NCBI GenBank assembly: GCA_037043455.1
Contig: JAWPHD010006762.1
Location: 1-64,000 of the forward strand
DNA: 64,000 bases
Direction of reading: 5' to 3'
DNA from: Cyrtodaria siliqua
Lineage: Eukaryota > Mollusca > Bivalvia > Adapedonta > Hiatellidae
This document shows, piece after piece, positions 26,601 to 33,359 of the stretch. Each line of letters starts with the position of its first letter. Position 1 is the stretch's first letter. The position numbers and the translations under genes are program-made. The notes beneath the pieces are model-generated. The model searched no databases and had not been told where the DNA came from. It saw only the letters and a list, made by a program, of their open reading frames with translations.

Positions 26601-26954
26601 TCGCCGTTCGCAGACGTGTATTTTATGCACTACTGTCCTTACATCTGCATATGGGTTATCTGTGGAATTCCCTAATCCGACAGCTCTCAGTTGTCGCCCT
26701 TGATGTGCTGAACCTTCAGTCCATTTTAAACTCCTTGTGTGGAATGACTGTCTATAAACACTAGCCTGTATGTCAACATCATTGACATATCCGCGTTTGA
26801 GCAAACTTTGAAAATAAAGACCACTTTCAGTTTCCCTTTTGTCAAAGGTTTCCGCAATCCTGGAACTGCCTGCTTGTTTCTGAAAATACCACAGTACTGC
26901 CAGAACGCAAGTCAATGTCACTAATTTGTAGAAGTGCCTTATAGCAAAATCCAT
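1580..26954 (-). CDS. SLC8B1: Mitochondrial Na+/Ca2+ exchanger (NCLX family), 13 exons, C-terminus beyond left edge
   Basis: Coding exons in transcript order: 26954-26643, 25954-25796, 24757-24705, 21667-21610, 20662-20551, 19386-19219, 14821-14732, 12986-12939, 11417-11251, 4395-4264, 3252-3131, 2379-2302, 1655-1580. This gives about 525 codons; vertebrate NCLX is about 580 residues, so roughly 60-110 residues are missing at the left edge. The family is recognised from the order of signatures: CDF..QLLPLG, SHNIAGVTFLAFGNGAPDIF (alpha-1 repeat), GALFGAGVFVTTVVAG, RPFLRDIIFY, a soluble loop, LLITVPVV, and LGLTLLAWGNSIG (alpha-2 repeat). Known family role: Na+ (or Li+)-driven Ca2+ efflux from the mitochondrial matrix, with the two alpha repeats forming the ion site. 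All junctions are GT-AG except intron 4 (U12-like). One missing base in exon 10 breaks the frame as written; every other exon is intact, so an assembly indel is more likely than a pseudogene. Confidence 0.9.
1830..2000 (-). mobile_element. SINE-like repeat with tRNA-like head
   Basis: On the minus strand 'gcgctgtgtggtcttgtggt', 'gtaaagtcatgggctccatc', 'gtccctgagaaagacagttt', 'cccaggaagacttcgagagt'. The layout parallels the SINE family above, but the sequence differs. Confidence 0.5.
2302..2379 (-). CDS. SLC8B1: NCLX exon 12 (TM helix)
   Basis: 78 bases, 26 codons, phase 0 to 0: AFAYLGFVVAVVWIYSIANE then IVNILQ. Acceptor TTTCAG, donor GTAAGT. It corresponds to the family's FLGFLTSALWI..AATEVVNIL and leads directly into the alpha-2 repeat. 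Confidence 0.92.
2738..2838. repeat. T-rich low-complexity tract
   Basis: Mostly T with scattered C, about 100 bases, in NCLX intron 11. The open frame across it encodes only Phe/Ser and is not a gene. Confidence 0.9.
3131..3252 (-). CDS. SLC8B1: NCLX exon 11 (TM helix)
   Basis: 122 bases, phase 1 to 0: V, GFIMLGDSFPVWALTLILGV, ILAALVFFTSRNEVQPRYHA. Acceptor TTTTCAG, donor GTAAGT. It matches the family's GLVPVWVVVVIAG...FFATS segment. Confidence 0.9.
4007..4080 (-). pseudogene. tRNA-Ala-like sequence (pseudo-tRNA or SINE head)
   Basis: The minus strand reads CGTAGTTTAATAGTAGAGCA, CCCGCCTTGCATGTGAGAGG and TCGTAGGTTGGTTCATACC. The D-arm and a TGC anticodon loop (CTTGCATG) resemble tRNA-Ala; the acceptor ends do not pair convincingly, so this is not called a functional tRNA. 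Confidence 0.5.
4264..4395 (-). CDS. SLC8B1: NCLX exon 10 with a one-base deletion (frameshift)
   Basis: Acceptor TTTCAG, then SPFMFVLLITVPVVNYEDDK HH, then TGA in frame. The next frame continues as NRHLTCLQCILGPVFSVIAT K and ends phase 1 at donor GTATGA. The exon is 132 bases; 133 are needed to connect exon 9 (phase 0) to exon 11. A missing G near 4328 (TG instead of TGG) would give the conserved W-N/K-R. One base is missing and nothing else is disturbed. Confidence 0.88.
4652..4978 (-). mobile_element. tRNA-derived SINE, copy 1
   Basis: On the minus strand it starts with a tRNA-like head: 'tggcgcagtcggtagcaca' (A box) and 'ccgggttcaatcctcc' (B box). It continues with 'gttcttgggcaagacactt', 'gacgtaaaccgggcggtcc', 'ggggcggctctaaata' and the tail 'gagccgttaaacaacattca'. 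Full length is about 325 bp. The gggcaagacact core resembles the Meta-SINE type central domain (from memory). Confidence 0.85.
4979..5749. other. NCLX intron 9, unassigned
   Basis: No gene or clear repeat. It includes a TGACGTCA-like site (5329-5335) and two stretches around 5440-5520 that are weak inverted copies of each other ('cagtatatcagtcgtttaac' / 'ttaaaagactgatatacttt'). Confidence 0.4.
5750..6240 (+). mobile_element. Interspersed repeat, copy 2
   Basis: Matches copy 1 in order, with 'ccctgtagctcaatcggcaa' (A-box-like) at 6025-6045 and 'ataagccaaaagttacgtct' at the end. The family B MITE follows at 6306. Confidence 0.6.
6306..6462 (-). mobile_element. 157-bp piggyBac-like MITE (family B), copy 1
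   Basis: TTAA (6302-6305), then CCCTTAACCCCCTA...; right end TAGTGGGTTAAGGG, then TTAA (6463-6466). Its sequence is the reverse complement of the copy at 37986-38142, with exactly the same length. Confidence 0.88.
6513..11268. repeat. 46-bp tandem array (about 100 units) built on the NCLX exon 9 splice donor
   Basis: Long units are 46 bp; 41-bp units lacking five bases cluster at the left end (about 6513-7080) and recur sparsely. On the gene strand each unit holds ATATATGAAGTATTCAAG (or CATGTATGAAG...), identical or nearly so to the last 18 coding bases of exon 9, then GTATTATTTCTG (donor), then TTCTGCTTAG or TTCTCCTTAG (pyrimidine tract + AG). The rightmost unit is the exon itself. Units differ mainly at CAG/GGAG and ATA/ACA positions. 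The array lies in intron 9. Confidence 0.97.
11251..11417 (-). CDS. SLC8B1: NCLX exon 9 (large hydrophilic loop); its 3' end is amplified in the adjacent array
   Basis: 167 bases: two bases plus 55 codons, VLEGETQPLL through TPIDTEAWPGMNLFKKIYEVFK, ending phase 0 at AAG before GTATTA. It matches the family region LNPLDY...W.KVFKLP. The last 18 coding bases, ATATATGAAGTATTCAAG, and the donor are the exact core of the 46-bp repeat that starts here and extends 4.7 kb into the intron. Confidence 0.88.
11428..11992. repeat. Degenerate tandem sequence around 'aatggtgaatagatagtgaa'
   Basis: Units of about 30 bp occupy 11428-11560 and 11850-11992, separated by unrelated sequence. This is intronic, next to exon 9. 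Confidence 0.65.
12270..12834. mobile_element. 565-bp fold-back MITE (TTAA target)
   Basis: TTAA at 12266-12269 and 12835-12838 flank ends AGGGAATGTAG and CTACATTCTCT. The two halves are inverted copies of about 200 bp each (for example CCATATATGG, 'tcaaaatcggatgataaaca' against 'tgtttaccatccgattttga'). It lies in intron 8 to intron 9 territory of NCLX. No coding capacity. Confidence 0.85.
12939..12986 (-). CDS. SLC8B1: NCLX exon 8 (loop, micro-exon)
   Basis: Only 48 bases: N, then MQETSGIGVIRPLDT and one base. Acceptor GTTACAG, donor GTAGGA. There is little conservation in this hydrophilic loop, so the call rests on matching phase (1 to 1) and good splice signals. An alternative acceptor six codon positions in (TATGCAG) would break the phase. 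Confidence 0.7.
13064..13385. mobile_element. MITE family A, copy in intron 7 of NCLX
   Basis: Left end AAAGGGACACATTGCACATG (diverged), right end GTCTGCCATGTGTCCCTTTAA. The internal sequence matches family A ('aaaactcgcggtctcccatt', 'ttatttgaatag'). Confidence 0.75.
13428..13600 (-). mobile_element. Interspersed repeat 'mollusc B', truncated copy 3
   Basis: The reverse complement matches the first half of the other two copies and ends in a run of AATTC repeats (13583-13602). Confidence 0.7.
13855..14070. repeat. Direct duplication of about 80 bp, 134 bp apart
   Basis: 'attctgctgatttcatgtaacactg'-type sequence with 'cagtgcacactgagcattat' occurs at about 13856 and 13990, separated by a C-rich stretch (13957-13981). 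Confidence 0.85.
14732..14821 (-). CDS. SLC8B1: NCLX exon 7 (TM helix into cytosolic/matrix loop)
   Basis: 90 bases, phase 1 to 1. After acceptor ATTTCAG it reads GFILLYVLYVLVVVIGRYIY followed by polar VRGRQANGEN; the donor is GTATGT. It matches the family's LYVFYVVTVIL helix followed by a basic loop. A competing reading of the same DNA in another frame is open for 70 codons but does not fit the phases. Confidence 0.88.
15000..15425. mobile_element. Fold-back repeat, copy 1
   Basis: A long inverted repeat ('tagtgcctgatgtcatccag' ... 'tggatgagatcaggcacta') encloses a second hairpin (CCTCGGCACA/TGTGCCGAGG). It is followed by a second module with 'gacgtcatcaaaagaggtgc'-type direct repeats and the CTGCCGAGA ... 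TCTCGGCAG stem. The same arrangement recurs at 17088-17445. Confidence 0.75.
15432..15735 (+). mobile_element. tRNA-derived SINE, copy 2 (diverged head)
   Basis: The same core and tail as the 4652-4978 copy, but the head reads 'ggtattgtggtcaagtggat' with 'ggtttcaggtctc' as the B-box region, suggesting a different tRNA-like 5' end or a subfamily. Confidence 0.8.
15806..16160 (+). mobile_element. Interspersed repeat 'mollusc B', copy 1
   Basis: 'attggggttttaaggcacac', 'gaacatgccaggctcatcct', 'ccatgtacatcgagataaaa', 'ggtcatgatgaagaccttta'. It shares this series with 20741-21110 and, inverted and truncated, 13428-13600. Class unknown; no coding capacity. Confidence 0.75.
16625..16807 (+). mobile_element. 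piggyBac-like MITE (family B), copy 2, diverged
   Basis: TTAA, then TCCTTAACCTGCTAAGCACG at left; AAGTGGGTTAAAGG then TTAG at right. It carries about 26 extra internal bases relative to the 157-bp copies. An open frame of 106 codons across it is incidental. Confidence 0.8.
17088..17445. mobile_element. Fold-back repeat, copy 2
   Basis: The same order as copy 1: 'catgttagtgcctgatccta', a shortened central hairpin with a poly-A run, 'gataaattggatacaatcag', 'tgacgtcatcaaaagaggtg', CTGCCGAGATAAGG...TCTCGGCAG, 'aacatgataaaat'. Confidence 0.75.
17465..18285. mobile_element. Possible 0.8-kb TIR element (CAGTTTCCGTC ends)
   Basis: 'tactcgttagaggccagttt' followed by CCGTC at the left; the right end inverts to 'tactcgtcgggggccacttt' followed by CCGTC. 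Extra internal copies of CCCAGTTTCCGTCAT lie at 17499 and, inverted, 18061. Confidence 0.5.
18286..19215. other. NCLX intron 6, unassigned
   Basis: No gene is seen. ACTCATY-type words recur at 18300-18400 and 18620-18665, and 'aaagaccttca' is duplicated at 18757 and 18869, suggesting an old repeat. Confidence 0.4.
19219..19386 (-). CDS. SLC8B1: NCLX exon 6 (end of alpha-1 region, TM helices)
   Basis: 168 bases, phase 1 to 1, acceptor TTTTTCAG, donor GTACAA. Encodes GAGVFVTTVVAGSIAI, then CPFDAMQRPFLRDIIFYIAA and a further helix ending KLEAIG. RPFLRDI.FY is a strongly conserved NCLX string. Confidence 0.92.
19528..20166 (-). mobile_element. tRNA-derived SINE, copy 3, split by a MITE
   Basis: The SINE is complete on both sides of a 314-bp insertion at 19667-19980. 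The break falls within 'ttctttaacgtgctcgg', which is uninterrupted in the copies at 4652 and 41092. The insertion is flanked by duplicated TTAA (19663-19666 and 19981-19984). Confidence 0.9.
19667..19980. mobile_element. 314-bp MITE (family A, TTAA target)
   Basis: Terminal inverted repeats begin AGGGACACATGGCAATCTTG and end with its complement. It is AT-rich inside with no coding capacity. The TTAA target duplication and short TIRs suggest a piggyBac-type origin (inference). Other copies lie at 13064-13385, 24932-25294, 41881-42160 and a decayed one at 44262-44480. Confidence 0.9.
20551..20662 (-). CDS. SLC8B1: NCLX exon 5 (alpha-1 repeat, GNGAPD signature)
   Basis: 37 codons plus one base: GVTFLAFGNGAPDIFSA, then IAAIGNAKNGDAGLAIGALF. 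GNGAPD is the alpha-1 cation-binding signature of the Ca2+/cation antiporter superfamily. The donor is GTTGGT (weak); a stronger-looking GTATAA four bases on would break the phase, so the first is chosen. Confidence 0.92.
20663..21609 (-). other. U12-type (minor spliceosome) intron, apparently AT-AA
   Basis: The 947-nt intron 4 begins ATATCCTTT (21609 down to 21601) and ends with TTCCTTAAC, then ACTGTCTAA before GGT of exon 5. Both are perfect or near-perfect minor-spliceosome consensus elements, with the branch site about 10 nt from the 3' end. Only an AA end keeps GVTFLAF in frame. An AG end one base later is at a normal distance but shifts the frame. A repeat of the 'mollusc B' family sits inside. 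Confidence 0.75.
20741..21110 (+). mobile_element. Interspersed repeat 'mollusc B', copy 2
   Basis: The most complete copy, located inside the U12-type intron of NCLX. It starts 'ggaattgaattgggttttaa' and ends near 'ccccggcaaccacatggg'. Confidence 0.75.
21610..21667 (-). CDS. SLC8B1: NCLX exon 4 (start of alpha-1 repeat)
   Basis: 58 bases: one base completing Phe, then FCPSLAVISDTMRLSHNIA. Acceptor ATTTCAG. The exon ends GCA directly before ATATCCTTT, a consensus U12-type donor rather than a GT donor. The conserved continuation GVTFLAFGNGAPD starts exon 5. Confidence 0.9.
21840..23990 (+). mobile_element. Interspersed element with about 11 internal 140-bp tandem units
   Basis: The flanking arms resemble each other: 'gacctctaagtttgaccttg' with 'gcgcgacaggtcgtcttgtt' at 21853-21920, and again at 23776-23860. 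Between them are 140-145 bp units holding a nuclear-receptor-like AGGTCA cluster, 'acgcgacacaccgctatccc' and 'aagtttggtatctctaagtg'. A 31-nt C run occupies 23666-23696. The 3' end has the hairpin TATGCCGCCCTTCGGGGGCATA (23950-23971). This layout recalls Helitron-derived elements with central repeats described in bivalves (inference). It lies in intron 3. Confidence 0.8.
24000..24704. other. NCLX intron 3, unassigned
   Basis: No gene. 'aatctttcagtcatttcgcgatg' with 'cagtgagctcaatgctcaac' at 24148-24215 recurs at 3800-3860 ('aatctttcagtcatatcacgatg', 'cagtgagctctatgctcaac'), so this is a further interspersed repeat with copies in both introns. Confidence 0.5.
24705..24757 (-). CDS. SLC8B1: NCLX exon 3 (membrane helix)
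   Basis: 53 bases: 17 codons (IFWWLFLFIGLAVTADD) plus two bases. Acceptor TTTTGCAG, donor GTAAGT. It completes the hydrophobic helix begun in exon 2. The split codon joins to exon 4 as Phe, giving ADDFFCPSL, which parallels the family's AAKFFCPNL. Confidence 0.9.
24932..25294. mobile_element. MITE family A, copy in intron 2 of NCLX
   Basis: TTAA at 24928-24931, AGGGACACATGGCAATCTTG start, diverged right TIR ending GTTCCT, then TTAA at 25295-25298. It contains an internal palindrome around 25065-25090 (GGATTTGTACAATTGTACAA). Confidence 0.85.
25796..25954 (-). CDS. SLC8B1: NCLX exon 2 (Cys-containing extramembrane segment into TM)
   Basis: 53 codons, phase 0 to 0, acceptor CTGACAG and donor GTATGT. 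It contains four cysteines spaced like vertebrate NCLX (ADCSN, ERCTF, DDCQID, VYCDF), then FNPQLLPLGCFIL entering the first core membrane helix. The family has the matching stretch of cysteines followed by a C-x-F...LLPL helix start. Confidence 0.9.
26411..26530. repeat. 42-bp tandem repeat, about 2.9 copies, in NCLX intron 1
   Basis: TTTAAATGGACTGTTTATGT / CTAGCGCAGAGAATCTTAGC / AG, the third copy with three changes. It ends just before the exon 1 donor region. Confidence 0.9.
26643..26954 (-). CDS. SLC8B1: NCLX exon 1 (initiator, N-terminal leader)
   Basis: 104 codons. The chosen ATG at 26954 has A at -3 and G at +4 and opens MDFAIRHFYKLVTLTCVLAV, a short basic start followed by a hydrophobic segment (about residues 11-24). 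An in-frame ATG 12 codons upstream (26990) also has A at -3 and cannot be excluded. The rest is polar and poorly conserved, as expected for the N-terminal region. The exon ends NPYAD, followed by donor GTAAGG, phase 0. Mitochondrial targeting is inferred from the family, not visible as a classical presequence. Confidence 0.85.
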
Positions 26955-26989
26955 TGTCTCGATTAAAAGGTAGAGCTGTCTTGAATACA

Positions 26990-27045
26990 CATTTTGGTTG
27001 TATCGTTAATCTGTTATCAAATCACGTGCCCCTGACCTTTGACAG
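26990..27045 (-). promoter_or_regulatory. Candidate NCLX upstream region: E-box next to nuclear-receptor site
   Basis: CACGTG at 27023-27028 lies five bases from TGACCTTTGA at 27033-27042, which reads TCAAAGGTCA on the gene strand (DR1-half/ERR-HNF4-like). Both sit within 90 bases upstream of the start codon. No TATA box is seen. Function is inferred from position and motif only. Confidence 0.35.
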
Positions 27046-27899
27046 CGTACTAAATTTCACATAGGCTGTATTTCACAAAGGGTGTGAATAAAATGGGACA
27101 CCGCCTGCATAGAAACATGACGCCTTAAAATTCTGATTGAGAATTTACGTTTAACCCTTGAATTAATGTTTTTCATGTGTGGCTATACTTTCCATAGTAG
27201 TATATTTGGTGATTCATTTTATTCATTCAGGGAATGGAATTAAAACAGTATCTATAATGATTTTTGTAAATTGTTTGTTGAAGACTTGAAATAACACCAT
27301 TTGTGCAGAAGTGTTTTTGTAAATGTCATTACATTCGGATATAGAAATAATCGGATATATTAACTTTTTTAAGACACTTGTTCGATAGGTAAGTTATTTA
27401 GAGTTGATATGTTTTTATCAAACTTAATGTGATAATGACAACTGATCCTCTGCTCATCGCTCTGAACAACATTCAGTGATGACTTAAGGATCATTAGTAA
27501 TACAATAATTAAAAAAAACACATGTTTATCATAAACAAATGGATATTTCCAAAACATAGAAAAAACATGGGCATTTTCTTATTATCTTGAAAATTCTTTA
27601 CCCCTAGTCCCCATAAACAGGTTCATTATAATATAATTCTAATAAAAACCCTGCCATAAATGCATTTTCTATTACCTTTATGTTATAACATTCGTTAAAT
27701 TTTATTCTGATGATTCTGTCATACATTAATGTTTCTAGAAACGGTCACTCATGGCATCTGATATCAGTTTCTACCAAATACATGATCACAATGTGTGCAT
27801 AACTTAATATCATAGAACTTCAAAAATTATTAGCCCATGTTTTTTCTATGTTTTGGAAATATCCAATTATGTTTGTGATTTATAGCACTGTGATTACTG
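27046..27899. other. Intergenic, upstream of NCLX
   Basis: AT-rich and without a recognisable gene. An inverted match ('aaaacatagaaaaaacatggg' at 27550 against 'cccatgttttttctatgttt' at 27834) forms a 20-base TIR about 300 bp apart, possibly another small MITE. Confidence 0.45.
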
Positions 27900-29432
27900 A
27901 CCACTTTTGGAATTATGACCACTTATGGTGGAATAGACAGCATCATATAACCACTTATGGTGGAATACAGATCATCATTTAACCACTTATGGTGGAATAC
28001 ACAGCATCATATAACCACTTATGGTGGAATACACAGCATCATATAACCACTTATGGTGGAATACACAGCATCATATAACCACTTCTGGTGGAATACACGG
28101 CATCATATAACCACTTATGGTGGAATACGCGGCATCATATAACCACTTATGGTGGAATACGCAGCATCATATAACCACTTATGGTGGAATACATGGCATC
28201 ATATAACCACTTATGGTGAAATACATGGCATCATACAACCACTTATGGTGAAATACATGGCATCATACAACCACTTATGGTGGAATACATGGCATCATAC
28301 AACCACTTATGGTGGAATACACAGCATCATACAACCACTTATGGTGGAATATACAGCATCATATAACCACTTATGGCGGAATACACGGCATCATACAACC
28401 ACTTATGGTGAAATACATGGCATCATACAACCACTTATGGTGGAATACATGGCATCATACAACCACTTATGGTGAAATACATGGCATCATACAACCACTT
28501 ATGGTGAAATACATGGCATCATACAACCACTTATGGTGGAATACATGGCATCATACAACCACTTATGGCGGAATATACAGCATCATATAACCACTTATGG
28601 CGGAATACACGGCATCATACAACCACTTATGGTGGAATACACAGCATCATACAACCACTTATGGCGGAATATACAGCATCATATAACCACTTATGGCGGA
28701 ATATACAGCATCATACAACCACTTATGGCGGAATATACAGCATCATATAACCACTTATGGCGGAATACACGGCATCATACAACCACTTATGGTGGAATAC
28801 ACAGCATCATACAACCACTTATGGTGGAATATACAGCATCATACAACCACTTATGGCGGAATACACGGCATCATCCAACCACTTATGGTCGAATACGCGG
28901 CATCATATAATCATTTACACAGCATCATATAACCACTTATGGTGGAATATACAGCATCATACAACCACTTATGGCGGAATACACGGCATCATCCAACCAC
29001 TTATGGTCGAATACGCGGCATCATATAATCATTTACGCAGCATCATATAACCACTTATGGTGGAATACATAGCAGCATACAACCACTTATGGTGGAATAC
29101 ACAGCATCATACAACCACTTATGTTGGAATACACAGCATCATACAACCACTTATGGTGGAATACACAGAATCATATAACCACTTATGGTGGAATACACAG
29201 CATCATATAACCACTTATGGTGGAATACACAGCATCATACAACCACTTATGGTGGAATACACAGCATCATACAACCACTTATGGTGGAATACACAGCATC
29301 ATATAACCACTTATGGTGGAATACACAGCATCATATAACCACTTATGGTGGAATACACAGCATCATACAACCACTTATGGTGGAATACACGGCATATGAT
29401 ACAACCAGTTATGGTGGAATACACGCATCATA
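27900..29432. repeat. 32-bp minisatellite between the two genes
   Basis: About 47 units of ACCACTTATGGTGGAATACA plus CAGCATCATATA, with C/T and A/G variants. It contains one short disruption with TCATTTAC near 28905-29040 that itself is duplicated. Several reading frames stay open through it because the unit lacks stops in some frames; I do not regard these as genes. Confidence 0.95.
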
Positions 29433-31129
29433 AAAGTCTTTGTTTTCCATATAAGCTGTCTTTCAACTGATACTGTTAGGTCATAAAACCCCACTGGTAT
29501 ATCTGAACCTATACTATAGAATAAACAGGGTAATAAAACCGCTTCTGAGGAAGACAGGGGTCTCTCACTTGCTATCGAACACACAGGGCCATAAAACAAC
29601 TTGGTCTTGGCTAAATCCAAACAACTGAATTGATTTTTTCTCCATTTTTATATATAATCCTAAAAATAACAAAATTGGCAATTTAACCATTGTTTTGTTG
29701 TTGCTTTATATTGTACTGTTATTATAAATATGAAATCTGTCATATTGAGAAAGATCCGTACATAAAAATGTATACTTTATTATAATTCAAGGCAATTACC
29801 GGTAACATTATTTGAGACATTGAAATGTATGGATGCAAGATCTTTGAAAATTATGGATGTGAGATTTAAATGTTATATTAATCCATCCATTGATGTAGTC
29901 AGTTACCACACAAAAATTAAGTATGCCGATGACATTCAATACATAATGCGAATAATCCTGAAATATGTTTACACTTTGACTGTTCAATTCGATCTGTCAT
30001 TTTTTCGGGGGAACTGCGCATGCGTGAACGATGACGTCCTGTGGAGGTAAATACTCATTAATGGCGGCGTCTGCATTTTTTTTTAGGTCAGTAAAATCGA
30101 TTGTACAAAGTTCGGGAGGAAAATAAAAAGAATAAAATACCGTGATCGATTGTCATTTTTGTTCTTTTATTAAAAAATATTGGTTTCAAGGTTCTGCTAC
30201 AACCCCTTTAATACAAACACGTCTTTGTCAAATCAGACACACCTTCCTTCGGTCAACAACAGGAGTAGAGTGGCATGGAAGAAAAAAATACGGGATAGAT
30301 TTAATATTCAACAAATATATTTAAGTAAAAGTTACAGAGTTTGGGTTCAGACATGAAACAAATGTTCGATATAAAAAAGTATGCCCTCTATTTTTGATAC
30401 AGATTCCTGGGTCTGATGTCGATAACCACTTTTCCACATTGTCACTGTGATAGTTTTTCAGTTATTGCAGGAAATCGCCATATTTTTACTGCAGATATCA
30501 CCCCATATTTCAATCACCTGCCATTTCACCATGATTGCAAAATGCATGCAGTCTCCTTGGAAATTGGTCTGTGTCACATGTCAATTAAAAAGAAGCCATT
30601 TATTTTAAACTGACAAATTGTTTTTCTACGTCTTTTGCAAGTTTTTATTTTCTAGAAGATAGTGAGGACAAATTTTTTTTATATTCTGTACCATGAAATC
30701 AAATTTAGATTTGGTATACTCTCTTCATAACCCAGGGAAAAATATCGCCATGTCCGCTATGAAGAAAAGTCCACGATGAAGAAAAATCCCCGCCTATGGT
30801 GTGAATTAAAAATTGTAAATAAAATCCATGTGAGACAATCTGTTTAGTATCTCAGAAGCTGAAGTGTCAGGGCTCTACACATTTTTGAAATTATACTTGC
30901 TGCTCTGATTCTAGTTGGAGTAGCGGAGTGGTGGAGGGGGAGTGGGGGTTTCATGTCTCAGATTTTGCCAAAAAAATATAATTTCAAGTGTCTGTCTTTT
31001 GAAGTGGTTCCATACATTATAAACATGTTCCATACATTATAAACATGCACTGTATACTCCTGTATAAACTCCCGCGGGAGCAATTTGCATTTTACAGAAG
31101 GACACAGGCGTTCATTTAAGACCATCATT
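29433..31129. other. Intergenic, unassigned
   Basis: No gene. 30010-30060 is locally GC-rich with TGCGCATGCG (NRF-1-like) and TGACGTC (CRE-like) followed by GAGGTAAATA, a usable donor; an untranslated first exon cannot be excluded. 'gttccatacattataaacat' is duplicated in tandem at 31008-31045. Confidence 0.35.
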
Positions 31130-32226
31130 TTTAGCTCTACTGGCCAAAGGCCAGCAGAGCTTATGGGATGGCGAATTGTCCATCCGTCGTCCGTCAGTTA
31201 ACTTTAATCTCGTTAAGACGATAGGGCCTTCATTTTTCATCCAAACTTAAATTTAACAGATTGTTAATATCAATGGAAGCTTGGACAAGTTTGAAAACCA
31301 GCAAGATCGGACAAGTAACAGCAGATTTATGGCCCTTGATTTAGTTGAAAATGCTATATTTTGCCTCGTTATGACGATAGGGCCTTCATTTTTCATCCGA
31401 TTTTTACCAAACTTTACCAGATTGTCAATATCAATGGAAGCTCAGAAAAGTTTGAAAACCAGCCAGATAGGACCAGTAACCGCGGAGTTATGGTCCTTGA
31501 TTTTCTGAAATATGCTATATTTTGGCCTCATTAAGACGAAAGGGCCTTCGTTTGGATGGATTTCAGTGACTTTTCAGGGATTTTGGCAGAGTTATGTCCC
31601 TTTAAAGGTTTTAATACACAAACTTTGTCCTGATTGGTTCTCCTGAACCCCTTAACGGATTTAAACGAAACATTTTAGGGATGATCAGCACCAAACAGAT
31701 TTTTGGCAGAGTTATGGCCCTTTAAAGGTTTTTGATACACAAACATTTTCCGGGCTAATTCTCCTGAACTCATGGCTGGATTTCAACAAAACTTGACAAG
31801 GATGATCAGCATCAAGCCTAGTTGTGCATGCCATCGCCATATTCCGGTTGAATGCTTTTTGGCAGAGTTATGGCCCTTTAAAGGTTTTAATAGACAAACT
31901 TTGTCCAGATTAGTCTCTTCTGAACTCCTTGCCGGATTTCAACGAATCTTGGTGGGGAGGATCAGTACCAAGCCTAGTTGCACATATCATTGCCGTGTTC
32001 TGGTTGAATGAATTTTGGCAGAGTTATGATCCCTTAAAGGTTTTAATACACTAACTTTGTACAGACAAGTTCTCCTAAACCTCTGGCTGGATTTCAACGA
32101 AACTTGGCAGGGATGATCAACCAAGCCTAGCTGCGTATGTCATCGCCATGTTCCGGTTGAATGATACATAAACTTTACCTTTAGCCAGTAGAGCGTCCAC
32201 AGGCCCTCTTGGGCCTCTTGTTTTTA
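31130..32226 (+). mobile_element. Interspersed element with 156-bp internal tandem units
   Basis: Starts with the hairpin GCTCTACTGGCCAAAGGCCA(GCAGAGC). Internal units contain 'ttttggcagagttatggccc', spaced 120, 156 and 156 bp, with 'ggatttcaacgaaacttggc'. Ends 'gccagtagagcgtccacagg', 'ccctcttgggcctcttg'. Organisation resembles the 21840-23990 element. Confidence 0.7.
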
Positions 32227-32380
32227 CATATTATAACTGTAAAATGCTTATGGGAAGGTATTTTTTTAAACTAGACCTCAAGCCAGACCACTGGCAAGTG
32301 TATTTTCTCTAAACTAGATCTCATAATATGTAAAAAAATAAATAAAAATATTACGCTAGATCAGCTTTTGAAAAAAAAAT

Positions 32381-32424
32381 GGGAGGGGTGTGTGGTTAAG
32401 GGGGAGGGGTTTATTAGTTGGGGA
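32381..32424 (+). repeat. G-rich tract with quadruplex potential
   Basis: At least five runs of three or more G within 44 bases (GGGAGGGG, GGGGGAGGGG, GGGG). Confidence 0.5.
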
Positions 32425-32604
32425 GCATGTATACAGGGGTATAGATATGAAGCATAGATGCAGATAAAAATATAGAAAAATAAAATCTATAAGTACAAGT
32501 ACATAATAATACAAATCTCCCTTCAGAGTATTATCATGACTCATCCCTGTGTCTAGATTACAATGCCAGCTAAAGACACACATTTCATCAATCGTTATAG
32601 TTAT

Positions 32605-32983
32605 CAGGGCTTGACGTTAAAGACTGTCCGCATGCCCAGGCCAGGTAAAACTTGGCTCCGGGCATCTAAAGTTTCAAAGGCTCAATCCTGTCGGGAAACT
32701 TCAAAATTGAGGGACAAGGACTAGAGAATATGACAAAATATAAAAGAAACCCATCGCTCTTTGCAGGTTTCCGATATTATTATTGTTCTTACATTGTAAG
32801 TATTAGACCAGCTTTTAGAATTCTCAGAAAAGTGCTGTAACTCTTGAAGACTCGAACAGTATATCCTTATAAAATAAAATTTTGGGTCTAAATAATTGGG
32901 CAACCAGCAAACTGGCATGGGCATGTAAATTTCAAAGTTAACTTGTGCCATGGGCTGTCCGTAAAGTTAACGTCGAGCCCTGT
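32605..32983. mobile_element. TIR element starting CAGGGCT (hAT-like), non-autonomous
   Basis: CAGGGCTTGACGTTAAAGAC at 32606 and its inverse, with changes, GTAAAGTTAACGTCGAGCCCTG ending at about 32982. CAGGG ends are common in hAT elements; I see no clear 8-bp duplication. Confidence 0.55.
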
Positions 32984-33029
32984 ATATACTTGTACCTGCT
33001 TACATTGATTCCAGTTTGAATCAGCTTTG

Positions 33030-33155
33030 AAACTTTCTCTACTCTCACTGCTGGGGGTTTAAATCCCATTGACCTCGACTTGTCAACCACAAACAAATCG
33101 GCCTTTATGTATAGCCTAAAATGTGCTGAAAATGACGTAAACATTATTCAACCAA
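33030..33155 (+). mobile_element. SINE-like repeat, family with copy at 61960
   Basis: 'aactttctctactctcactg', 'ggtttaaatcccattgacct', 'cctaaaatgtgctgaaaatg'. The same order is at 61960-62145 ('tttcgtctctccctgctatg', 'ggtttgagacccattgggag', 'cctaacgtgtgctaaaaatg'). The GGTTTGAGACCC stretch is B-box-like. Confidence 0.5.
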
Positions 33156-33359
33156 TTTATGACGTTTTTTCTCTGGACTGATTTTTTTTAAAATTCTATA
33201 TTGATCAAAACATTTTAATAGCCAGTTATGTATTAAACAATATTCCCAGACTGAATTTGTATTCTGTGATGATAAAAATATTTACCAGTCACAGCAAAAT
33301 ATAATTTTTATTAAGCTTTTTTCCGCAGACTGATTTTATATCAAAGGTAAATGCCTGTA

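Noticed and set aside
28149..29433. Plus-strand open frames of 60-125 codons (MVEYTASYNHLW...)
   Set aside because: Products of the 32-bp tandem repeat; several overlapping frames are equally open.
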